This document shows, in pieces, positions 31,770-38,886 of a stretch of DNA of 64,000 nucleotides. The stretch is from contig NZ_BMQB01000005.1 in assembly GCF_014647895.1 (NCBI RefSeq), positions 124,001 through 188,000 on the forward strand, in the 5' to 3' direction. Below the pieces are notes generated by a model. The model was not told the DNA's origin. It saw only the letters and a program-made list of their open reading frames with translations, and searched no databases. How positions within the stretch are numbered: position 1 is the first letter of the stretch; every line of letters starts with the position of its first letter. This DNA comes from Pilimelia anulata. Its GTDB lineage: Bacteria; Actinomycetota; Actinomycetes; Mycobacteriales; Micromonosporaceae. The position numbers were made by a program, and so were the translations under genes.

Positions 31770-32170
31770 TGCGCAAACCCCCTCGCTGTCCGGTACCCGC
31801 TGCGACGCGCCGATCGCCGCCGCGGTTCCCCGGTGCCGTCTTTCGCCCGGATCGACCCGCCGGCGACCCCGCCCGATCGCGCGCCGTTGCATTCCCCACT
31901 CTCGCAACCTCACCCCTGCCGCGGGGTGCCCGAGGAGGCAGGAGCGGGGCCGGGTCACTGACACTATGGGGAAAGCCGGGTGCGCCCGTCCACAGGCGAC
32001 CGGTGATTGTCCGGAAATCGAGGTTTGTCCGTCGACCGGGACGGCGTGCGGGGACGGTCGTACCGGCGACGTACGCTCGTACCCGGCGGCGGCCCGGCGG
32101 ACCGCCGCGGCGCGGGCGCCGGCCCGCGGGCGCGCCGCCCCGCGCGGGCGGCAGGCAGGAGGCTCCACGG
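31770..32170. promoter_or_regulatory. Divergent intergenic region with long NlpC/P60 leader
   Basis: A 401-nt gap between the NlpC/P60 gene (minus) and mqnE (plus). On the minus strand TAGTGT (31960-31965) could be a -10, giving a leader of about 185 nt that contains ACCGGGGAACC (near 31827-31837), a motif also seen in actinobacterial ydaO (c-di-AMP) leaders, and a GGACAGC element nearer the gene. On the plus side, three CGTAC/GTACG boxes (32059, 32071, 32078) precede mqnE. Both readings are tentative. Confidence 0.35.
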
Positions 32171-33367
32171 ATGACGGTGACCACCGCGCCGGGCGGCATC
32201 GACCCCGGGCTCAAGCGCGAGATCGAGGCGAAGGTGTACGCCGGCGAGCGGCTGGACCGCGCCGACGGCGAGGCGCTGTACGCCGCCGACGACCTGGCCT
32301 GGCTCGGCCGGCTGGCGCACCACAAGCGGGTGGCCGACAACGGCGAGCGGGTGATGTTCAACGTCAACCGCCACCTCAACCTGACCAACGTCTGCGCGGC
32401 GAGCTGCGCGTACTGCTCCTTCCAGCGCAAGCCGGGGGAGAAGGACGCCTACACGATGCGGATCGAGCAGGCGGTGCAGAAGGCCCGGGAGATGGAGGGC
32501 GAGCAGCTCACCGAGCTGCACATCGTCAACGGCCTGCACCCGACCCTGCCCTGGCGGTACTACCCGCGGGTGCTGCGCGAGCTGAGGGCGGTCCTGCCGG
32601 GGGTCACGCTCAAGGCGTTCACCGCGACCGAGGTGCAGTGGTTCGAGAAGATCAGCGGGCTGTCCGCGGACGAGATCCTGGACGAGCTGATCGACGCCGG
32701 CCTGGGCTCGCTCACCGGCGGCGGCGCGGAGATCTTCGACTGGGAGGTCCGGCAGCACATCGTCGACCACCACTGCCACTGGGAGGACTGGTCGCGGATC
32801 CACCGGCTCGCCCACGCCAAGGGGCTGCGGACGCCGGCGACGATGCTGTACGGGCACATCGAGGAGCCCCGGCACCGGGTCGACCACGTGATGCGGCTGC
32901 GCGAGATGCAGGACGAGACGGGCGGGTTCGCGGTGTTCATCCCGCTGCGGTACCAGCACGACTTCCACGACGCCCGCGACGGCAAGGTGCGCAACCGGAT
33001 CCAGGCGCGCACCACGATGGCGTCGCCGGCGGAGTCGCTGAAGACGTTCGCGGTGTCCCGGCTGATGTTCGACAACGTGCCGCACGTGAAGTGCTTCTGG
33101 GTCATGCACGGCCTGTCGGTCGCCCAGCTCTCGCTGAACTTCGGCGTCGACGACCTGGACGGCTCGGTGGTCGAGTACAAGATCACCCACGACGCCGACG
33201 AGTACGGCACCCCGGCCACCATGCACCGCGACGACCTGCTCGAACTCATCCGGGACGCCGGCTTCCAGCCGGTCGAGCGCAACACCCGGTACGAGGTGGT
33301 CCGCGAGTACGACCCGCCGCAGCCGCTGGCCGAGCGGCGGGCCGAGCCGCAGCGGGTGTGGGCGTGA
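32171..33367 (+). CDS. mqnE: Aminofutalosine synthase
   Basis: A 398-residue radical SAM enzyme. The 4Fe-4S cluster motif is Cys75-x3-Cys79-x2-Cys82 in NVCAASCAYCSFQRK, followed by MQN-specific stretches (LHIVNGLHPTLPWRYYPRVL, TGGGAEIFDWEVR, HRVDHVMRLREMQDETGGF). MqnE joins 3-[(1-carboxyvinyl)oxy]benzoate to the adenosyl moiety of SAM, making aminofutalosine. AGGAGG at 32157-32162 lies 8 nt before the ATG. Its stop overlaps the next gene (GTGA), giving a coupled three-gene unit with two small membrane proteins. Confidence 0.95.
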   Translation: MTVTTAPGGIDPGLKREIEAKVYAGERLDRADGEALYAADDLAWLGRLAHHKRVADNGERVMFNVNRHLNLTNVCAASCAYCSFQRKPGEKDAYTMRIEQAVQKAREMEGEQLTELHIVNGLHPTLPWRYYPRVLRELRAVLPGVTLKAFTATEVQWFEKISGLSADEILDELIDAGLGSLTGGGAEIFDWEVRQHIVDHHCHWEDWSRIHRLAHAKGLRTPATMLYGHIEEPRHRVDHVMRLREMQDETGGFAVFIPLRYQHDFHDARDGKVRNRIQARTTMASPAESLKTFAVSRLMFDNVPHVKCFWVMHGLSVAQLSLNFGVDDLDGSVVEYKITHDADEYGTPATMHRDDLLELIRDAGFQPVERNTRYEVVREYDPPQPLAERRAEPQRVWA

Positions 33368-33786
33368 GCGAGCCGTTCCCGCGCCGCGACGACCGGCGCC
33401 GCATCGTGGCCCTGCCCGACCTGGCCGGGCTGTTCGCGGCCGGGGTGGTGGCCGGCGTGGCGGCGCTGGTGCTGTTCGACGGGCTGTTCGCGGTGGCCGG
33501 GCTGGGCGAGTTCGGCCGGCTGAACGGCTGGCTGGCGCTGATCCTGCCGGTGATGGTCGCGGTCGAGGAGTTCCGCGCGTGGTCCGGCTGGGGCCGGGTG
33601 CTGGCCGCGACCGGCGCCGCGGTCGTCGGCGTCGGCGCGGGGATCCTGGCCACCGGGCTGGTCGACTGGCCGCCGCTGCCCGGCGGGGCGCTCGGCGCGG
33701 CGGTCGCGGCGGCGGTGTACGCGCCGCTGTGGTTCCACGGGGTCCGGGCGGCGAGCGCCCGCGACGGCGAGAGGGTCAACGGATGA
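33364..33786 (+). CDS. Small membrane protein linked to mqnE
   Basis: A 140-residue protein with four hydrophobic segments (LAGLFAAGVVAGVAALVLFDGLF, WLALILPVMVAVEEF, VLAATGAAVVGVGAGILATGLV, ALGAAVAAAVYAPLWF). It is coupled to mqnE (GTGA) and to the next gene (ATGA). I do not recognise a characterised family. The tight position suggests a role close to membrane menaquinone synthesis, but no catalytic residues are evident. Confidence 0.75.
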   Translation: MSEPFPRRDDRRRIVALPDLAGLFAAGVVAGVAALVLFDGLFAVAGLGEFGRLNGWLALILPVMVAVEEFRAWSGWGRVLAATGAAVVGVGAGILATGLVDWPPLPGGALGAAVAAAVYAPLWFHGVRAASARDGERVNG

Positions 33787-34061
33787 GCGCGTCGGTCAAG
33801 TACACCCTGGCCCGGCTGGGCCTGCTCGTGGCGATCACGGCCGCGCTGCTGCCGCTGGGGCTGAACCTGTTCGTCACGCTGCTGCTGGCCGTGGCGATCT
33901 CCGGCGGTCTGTCCTACTTCCTCCTGCGCCGCCTGCGCGACGCGATGGCCACGAGCCTGGCCGCGGGCGTCGAGCGCCGGCGGGCGCAGAAGGCCGACCT
34001 GCGGGCCGCGCTGGCCGGCGAGGAGCCGCCGGCCCGCGCGGCCGCGGGGGACCGACCTTAA
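33783..34061 (+). CDS. DUF4229 family membrane protein
   Basis: A 92-residue protein with two membrane helices (LARLGLLVAITAALLPLGL and LFVTLLLAVAISGGLSYFLL) and a cytoplasmic basic helix RRLRDAMATSLAAGVERRRAQKADLRAAL. The pattern YTLARLGL...FLLRRLRDAM is typical of DUF4229 proteins, which accompany menaquinone genes in actinomycetes. Function unknown. The ATG overlaps the previous stop. Confidence 0.8.
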   Translation: MSASVKYTLARLGLLVAITAALLPLGLNLFVTLLLAVAISGGLSYFLLRRLRDAMATSLAAGVERRRAQKADLRAALAGEEPPARAAAGDRP

Positions 34062-34147
34062 CGCCCGTTCGGCGTTTAGCTTCCCGGCGGCGTGGATTTT
34101 CCCGCCGTACCGCCGTTGACCTGCGGTGATGTCGCGCCGAGTCGAGT

Positions 34148-34163
34148 ATCGAACCTGTTCGAT
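34148..34163. promoter_or_regulatory. Palindrome upstream of the M14 peptidase promoter
   Basis: ATCGAAC-CT-GTTCGAT is a perfect 16-bp dyad ending 2 nt before the -35 at 34166, a typical activator or repressor position. Confidence 0.5.
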
Positions 34164-34165
34164 GC

Positions 34166-34194
34166 TTGGCAGTACAGCGACCGACATCTATATT
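34166..34194 (+). promoter_or_regulatory. Sigma-70-type promoter for the M14 peptidase
   Basis: TTGGCA (34166-34171), exactly 17 bp, TATATT (34189-34194). This is the closest match to a housekeeping promoter that I see in the window and predicts a start near 34201, about 58 nt before the ATG. Confidence 0.6.
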
Positions 34195-34213
34195 GAGCCC
34201 TCCCGGCACAGGC

Positions 34214-34227
34214 GTGAGCTTGCTCAC
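34214..34227. promoter_or_regulatory. Palindrome in the M14 peptidase 5' leader
   Basis: GTGAGC-TT-GCTCAC, a perfect dyad inside the predicted leader (about +14), between promoter and ribosome-binding site. It could be an operator or a small hairpin. Confidence 0.45.
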
Positions 34228-34258
34228 TTTCCGGCCGTGCCCAGTCCGGAGGTCCCTC

Positions 34259-35557
34259 ATGAGACTCCCCACCCACCCGGGGCGTCGGGTCGTGATCGCG
34301 CTGGCCCTGAGCCTGGCGCTCGGCGGTACCCTCACCGCCGTCGGTCCCGTCGCCGCCACCGGAACCCCCACCGAGACCACCCAGCGGTACGTCGTCTTCG
34401 GCGCGCAGACCTGGGAGGAGACCAACGCCGTCGCCGCCACCGGCGCCGCCGTGGACTACGTCGAGCACGGCAAGATCTACATCTCCGCCACGCCCGCCGA
34501 GCTGGCGGCCGTGCACGGGCTGGGCCTCACCACCAAGGTCGAGGCGCCGCCGGCCGAACCGGGCATGGACGCGTTCCTCACCGGCTTCCCGGCGAACATG
34601 CAGAAGTACCACGACTACGCCGAGATGACCGACGCGATCAACAAGCTGGTCGCCAGCAAGCCGGAGATCGCGCAGAAGCTCAGCATCGGCAAGTCGTACG
34701 AGGGCCGGGACCTGCCCCTGATCAAGATCTCGGACAACGTCAAGGACGACGAGCAGGAGCCCGAGTACCTGATCAGCGCGCACCACCACGCCCGCGAGCA
34801 CCTCACGGTCGAGATGGCGCTGTACCTGCTGAACATGTTCATCAACGAGTACGGCAAGGACGAGCGGGTCACCAAGCTCGTCAACGAGCGCGAGATCTGG
34901 GTCATCCCGTCGCTGAACCCGGACGGCAGCGAGTTCGACATCTCCGGCAGCAAGCTGGCGATGTGGCGCAAGAACCGGCAGCCCAACCAGGGCGGCCAGG
35001 CGGGCACCGACCTGAACCGCAACTACGGCTACAAGTGGGGCTGCTGCAACGGCTCGTCCGGCAGCACCGGCTCGGAGACGTACCGCGGCACGGCGGCGTT
35101 CTCGTCCCCGGAGACGCAGCGGATCCGCGACTTCGTGAACAGCCGGAAGATCAACGGCAAGCAGCAGATCACGGTGAACCTGGACTTCCACACGTACGGC
35201 GAGCTGATCCTCTGGCCGTACGGCTACACCAACAAGACCGTCGAGCCGGGCATGACCCAGGACGACGTCAGCACGTTCTCCACCATCGGCAAGAAGATGG
35301 CGGCGACGAACAAGTACGACCCGAAGCAGGCGTCCGGCCTGTACATCACCGACGGGTCGAGCCTCGACTGGCTGTGGGCCGAGCACAAGATCTTCGGCTA
35401 CACGTTCGAGATGTGGGGCGGCTCGGGCGGCTTCTACCCGGCCGACACGTACATCGACAAGGAGACGGCCCGCAACCGGGAGTCGGCGCTGATCCTCGGC
35501 GACCTGGCCGACTGCCCGTACCGGGCGATCAACAAGCAGGACCAGTACTGCAAGTGA
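34259..35557 (+). CDS. Secreted M14 zinc carboxypeptidase
   Basis: A 432-residue exported peptidase. A signal peptide (RVVIALALSLALGGTLTAVGPVAA) and a propeptide of about 80 residues precede the catalytic domain. The zinc motif HxxE is in SAHHHAREHLTVEMALYLL, the substrate-binding Asn-Arg pair in DLNRNYGYKWG, the third zinc His in NLDFHTYGELILWPYG and the catalytic Glu in GYTFEMWGG. This layout matches carboxypeptidase A/T-type enzymes that remove C-terminal residues. GGAGG lies 6 nt before the ATG. The promoter region carries a strong -35/-10 and two dyads, so it is probably regulated. Confidence 0.92.
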   Translation: MRLPTHPGRRVVIALALSLALGGTLTAVGPVAATGTPTETTQRYVVFGAQTWEETNAVAATGAAVDYVEHGKIYISATPAELAAVHGLGLTTKVEAPPAEPGMDAFLTGFPANMQKYHDYAEMTDAINKLVASKPEIAQKLSIGKSYEGRDLPLIKISDNVKDDEQEPEYLISAHHHAREHLTVEMALYLLNMFINEYGKDERVTKLVNEREIWVIPSLNPDGSEFDISGSKLAMWRKNRQPNQGGQAGTDLNRNYGYKWGCCNGSSGSTGSETYRGTAAFSSPETQRIRDFVNSRKINGKQQITVNLDFHTYGELILWPYGYTNKTVEPGMTQDDVSTFSTIGKKMAATNKYDPKQASGLYITDGSSLDWLWAEHKIFGYTFEMWGGSGGFYPADTYIDKETARNRESALILGDLADCPYRAINKQDQYCK

Positions 35558-35565
35558 CGCCGGTC

Positions 35566-35595
35566 GTGGGGCGGGCGCCGCGGCGCCCGCCCCAC
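35566..35595. terminator. Bidirectional hairpin terminator
   Basis: GTGGGGCGGGCGCC (35566-35579) and its exact reverse complement (35582-35595) with a 2-nt centre, between the convergent M14 and VOC genes. Confidence 0.7.
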
Positions 35596-35603
35596 GCGCG
35601 TGC

Positions 35604-36377
35604 TCAGGCGTGCGCGCTCGGCGCCTCGTCCATCCAGACCAGCGCGAACGCGGCCCCCTGCGGGTCGGCCAGGATCGAGAACCGGCCGCCGGGGAAGTCG
35701 GTCGGCGGGACGATCGTCGCCGCGCCCAGCCCCTGCGCCCGCCCGGTGGCGCCGTCCACGTCGACCACCGCGAAGTGCACCAGCCAGTGCGGCGGTGCCG
35801 GCGGCCCGTCGGGCCCGTCCATCAGCCCGGCGAGCGACTTCCCGCCGGCCTTGAACTCGGTGTACGTGCCGCCGCCCGCCATCGGGTTGTCGTGCGTGGC
35901 CCAGCCGAACACCGCCGGGTAGAAGGCGCGGGCGCCGGCCGGGTCGGTCGTGGACAGCTCCGTCCAGCAGTACGAGCCGTCGGCCTCGGTCAGCTCGAAA
36001 CCGGTGTGCGTGCCCGGCTCCCAGGCGCCGAACACCGCGCCGCTCGGGTCGGCGAAGAACGCCATCCGGCCCAGGTCCCGGATCGCCATCGGCGGGACCA
36101 CGACGCTGCCGCCCGCGGCCTCCACCGCCTTGCCGGTGCCGTCGAGGTCGTCGCTGCCGAAGTACGTCGACCAGACCACCGGCTGCTCCGGGCTGTTCAG
36201 CGGGCCGAGCGCGGCCACCCGCTTGCCGTCCTTGAGCAGCGTGGTGTACCCGCCGAACTGCGGGTCCGGGTCGGCCTCGGCCGTCCAGCCGAACAGGTTC
36301 GTGTAGAACTCGCGGGACGCCGCGGGGTCGGAGGTGCCGAGGTCGGCCCAGATCGGGGTGCCGTTGACGCTGCTCAT
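35604..36377 (-). CDS. VOC family protein, two glyoxalase-like domains
   Basis: A 257-residue protein made of two vicinal-oxygen-chelate modules, each opening with a WxDLxTxDPxxxxxFYxxxFGW pattern (WADLGTSDPAASREFYTNLF and WTELSTTDPAGARAFYPAVF). The order of strands, PMAIRDLGRMAFFADPSGAVFG and FPGGRFSILADPQGAAFALV, matches proteins annotated as glyoxalase/bleomycin-resistance-like in Streptomyces. Metal ligands are not certain. It lies next to a paralogue on the same strand with a 61-nt gap. The substrate is unknown. Confidence 0.85.
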   Translation of the reverse strand: MSSVNGTPIWADLGTSDPAASREFYTNLFGWTAEADPDPQFGGYTTLLKDGKRVAALGPLNSPEQPVVWSTYFGSDDLDGTGKAVEAAGGSVVVPPMAIRDLGRMAFFADPSGAVFGAWEPGTHTGFELTEADGSYCWTELSTTDPAGARAFYPAVFGWATHDNPMAGGGTYTEFKAGGKSLAGLMDGPDGPPAPPHWLVHFAVVDVDGATGRAQGLGAATIVPPTDFPGGRFSILADPQGAAFALVWMDEAPSAHA

Positions 36378-36438
36378 CGGTACGGTGTGCTCCTTCGGAA
36401 TCGGTGTGCGGTCTCGTCGTGCGGTGCGGCGGCCGGGG

Positions 36439-37206
36439 TCAGCCCGCCGCGGTGATCACGCAGAAGGTGCCGCCGGCCGGGTCGGCCAGCACGGCGAACC
36501 GCCCCTGCTCCGGGATGTCGGTCGGCGGCACGCAGACCATCCCGCCCAGCGCCTCGACCTGCTGCGCGGCGGCGTCGGTGTCCAGCACCGCGAAGTACGG
36601 CAGCCAGTGCGCCGGCAGCTCCGCCGGCCACTGCTCGCCGGCCATCTCGATCATCCCGGCGACCGGCCGCTCCTCGCCCCGCCGGCGGAACGTCGTGTAG
36701 CTGCCCGCGCCCATCGGCTGCGCGACGGCGACCCAGTCGAACACCGCGCCGTAGAACTCCGCCGACCCGGCCGCGTCGCGGGTGGCCAGCTCGTTCCAGC
36801 ACAGCGCGCCCGGCGCGTTGAACAGCTCCGCCCCCGCCATCCCGGCCGGCTGCCACAGCGCGAACGGCGCCCCCGCCGGGTCGGCCAGCGCGGCCGCCGA
36901 CCCCTCGCCGGCCACCGGCTCGGGCGCGGCGAGCAGCTTGGCCCCGGCCGCCTCGGCCCGGCGTACGGTGGCGTCGATGTCCTCGGTGCCGACGTACGTC
37001 GACCAGGCGGCCGGCTCGCCGTGGGCGGCCAGCGCCCCGGCGCCGGCCACGGCCCGGCCGTCCTTGCGGAACACCAGGTACCCCGGCGACCGGGCGCCGG
37101 GCTGGCTCGTCCAGCCGAAGAGGGGTCCGTAGAAGTCGGCGGCGGCCGCGGGGTCGGGCGTGGCGAGGTCGACCCAGATGGGCAGGTGGGCGGTGCGGGC
37201 GGTCAT
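36439..37206 (-). CDS. VOC family protein, two glyoxalase-like domains
   Basis: A 255-residue paralogue of the next gene downstream, with the same two-module layout (WVDLATPDPAAAADFYGPLF and WNELATRDAAGSAEFYGAVF) and the same closing motif IPEQGRFAVLADPAGGTFCVI. ATG 37206 is supported by GGGAG about 5 nt upstream. It is probably first in a two-gene transcript of duplicated VOC proteins, perhaps with distinct ligands. Confidence 0.85.
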   Translation of the reverse strand: MTARTAHLPIWVDLATPDPAAAADFYGPLFGWTSQPGARSPGYLVFRKDGRAVAGAGALAAHGEPAAWSTYVGTEDIDATVRRAEAAGAKLLAAPEPVAGEGSAAALADPAGAPFALWQPAGMAGAELFNAPGALCWNELATRDAAGSAEFYGAVFDWVAVAQPMGAGSYTTFRRRGEERPVAGMIEMAGEQWPAELPAHWLPYFAVLDTDAAAQQVEALGGMVCVPPTDIPEQGRFAVLADPAGGTFCVITAAG

Positions 37207-37394
37207 GGTGGCTCCCGGTCGCAGGGGGTGCCCGCCGGGGCGCGGCGGGCCGGACCGGTCCCCGCCGGCCCCTCCCACCGCATCCTGGCACCGACCCCCG
37301 ACAGGATCGGCCGATCACCGAATCCGCCACCCATCCCATACCGCCGCGACACCGCCGCGTTCCCGCGGCTTCGCCGGCGACCCGCGTACGCCCG

Positions 37395-38657
37395 CTACTC
37401 CCGCCGCGCGGGCCGGGCCGGCACCTGCCGCGTCGGGGCGGCGACGGCCGTGTCGGCCGCGGGACTCGCCAGCGCCCGCTCGAACCCGGTGAACGCCTCG
37501 AACAGCCCCACCACCTCGAACGCCCGATTGCGCCGACCCAGCTTGACCTGCTGGATCACTCCGGCGTCCGTCAGGCGCCGGACGGCCTCGTTGACCGCCG
37601 GGAAGGAGCGCCCGAGCGCCGCGGCCGCGGTGGTGACGGTGAGGACCGGCAGCGTCGGCAGGGCGCGCAGGAGCAGGTCCGTGGCCGAGCCGGCCCGGAC
37701 CGACCCGAGCCGTACGCGCCACTGCTGCTCCAGCGCGACCAGGTCGGTCGCGAACTCGTCCGCGTCGCGGCAAGCCCGCCCGGTCGCGGCGAGGAACAGC
37801 TCCAGCCACGGCAGCAGCCCCGCCGCCGGCGGCGCGGTCGACCGCGTGCCGTCGAGCGCGCGGATGTACTCATCGGCCCGGGTGGCCAGCACGAGGCTGA
37901 TCGGGGGCACCATCCGCGTCGCCAGGCCGCGGCGGCGCAGGACCAGTTGGATCAGCGCCCGCCCGGTACGACCGTTGCCGTCGGCGAACGGGTGGATCGT
38001 CTCGAACTGGGCGTGGCCCAGCGCGGCCTGGAGCAGAGCGGGATGCCGATCGTGCGACAGGAAGGCGGCGAGGTCGGCCAGCAACGGCAGCACCCGGTCC
38101 GGCGGCGGCGGCACGAACGCCGCGGCGCACGGCGACATCCCGCCGATCCAGTTCTGCTCGGTCCGGACGATGCCCGCCCATGCCGCGTCCCGCGTTCCGG
38201 CCAGCAGCGCGGCGTGAATGGCCACCAGGTCGTCCACGGTGACCGCCCGGGCGGGGTCCGCGGCCAGGGTGAGGGCGGCGTCCAGCGCGTGGATGTTGCC
38301 CAGTACCGCCCGGGCCAGGGCGTCGTCGACCTCGAGGCCCGCCCGCTCCGCGGCCTCGCTGCGGGCCAGCCGCCGGACGTTGAGCACCAGGCCCTCGATC
38401 CGGGAGCTGGCCACCGCCTCGGCGCGCAGCAGGAAGCGCGCGAGCGGTTCGAGGTTCGCCAGCCCGGGGTGGTCGGCGTTCAGGCGGCGGACCGCCTGTT
38501 CGACATCGACCAGGTCGGCCACGGTCGCGGCGGGCAGGTCGAGGTCGAGGTCGGCGATGGGGTCGGGCACGTAGGCGCGGTAGCGGCACGGCGTGCGCTC
38601 GGCGCGCGTGCCGCCTGCCGGATCGCCCGGCCAGGTTGCCGCCCGGTAACTACCCAC
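37395..38657 (-). CDS. Fic family protein (AMP-transferase type) with winged HTH
   Basis: A 420-residue Fic protein. The inhibitory helix motif SSRIEG (S/T-x-x-x-E) is near residue 85, so it is a class II Fic with the auto-inhibitory helix N-terminal to the core. The active loop HPFADGNGRTGR is complete (His-x-Phe-x-Asp/Glu-Gly-Asn-Gly-Arg-x-x-Arg), predicting transfer of AMP from ATP onto a target protein hydroxyl. The region after the core ends in a wHTH (LTVTTAAAALGRSFPAVNEAVRRLTDAGVI). GTG 38657 follows GAGGGGG. The promoter region is unusually AT-rich. The target is unknown. Confidence 0.9.
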   Translation of the reverse strand: MGSYRAATWPGDPAGGTRAERTPCRYRAYVPDPIADLDLDLPAATVADLVDVEQAVRRLNADHPGLANLEPLARFLLRAEAVASSRIEGLVLNVRRLARSEAAERAGLEVDDALARAVLGNIHALDAALTLAADPARAVTVDDLVAIHAALLAGTRDAAWAGIVRTEQNWIGGMSPCAAAFVPPPPDRVLPLLADLAAFLSHDRHPALLQAALGHAQFETIHPFADGNGRTGRALIQLVLRRRGLATRMVPPISLVLATRADEYIRALDGTRSTAPPAAGLLPWLELFLAATGRACRDADEFATDLVALEQQWRVRLGSVRAGSATDLLLRALPTLPVLTVTTAAAALGRSFPAVNEAVRRLTDAGVIQQVKLGRRNRAFEVVGLFEAFTGFERALASPAADTAVAAPTRQVPARPARRE

Positions 38658-38886
38658 GTCCGCCCCCTCTTGTTGAAACTTAACGCATAAACCTTAATAA
38701 GCAGACTGCACGTGCAAGGCGACCGGAGCCGGTGGTCCGCGGGGAATCGGGTCGAGCGCGCGGGCGCTGCGCCGTATGCTGGTCGGCTCGTGCGCGGGCT
38801 CGCCGCCCGCGCCGGGCACTGCCGGTACCGCCTCGGGTGGCCGGGCGGCCCGGGTCAGGACATTCCGACCGGGAGGTGCCCACCGG
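38658..38886. promoter_or_regulatory. Divergent promoter region, AT-rich on the fic side
   Basis: Between the Fic and HelD genes. 38670-38705 is strongly AT-rich, with near-repeats AAACTTAA and AAACCTTAA 14 bp apart. On the HelD side TATGCT (38775-38780) could be a -10. I see no rifamycin-associated element. Confidence 0.4.

Noticed and set aside
30246..32168. Start of the NlpC/P60 protein far upstream (near 32168)
   Set aside because: The extra residues are Arg-rich and lie in the predicted untranslated leader; the signal peptide begins only after 31769.
34148..34163. LexA/SOS box
   Set aside because: The dyad contains GAAC and GTTC, but with a 2-nt spacer instead of the 4-nt spacer of the Gram-positive SOS box; the gene is a secreted carboxypeptidase.
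38690..38886. Rifamycin-associated element upstream of the HelD gene
   Set aside because: I looked for the inverted-repeat element linked to helR-type genes and found nothing similar, so drug-inducible control is not supported.
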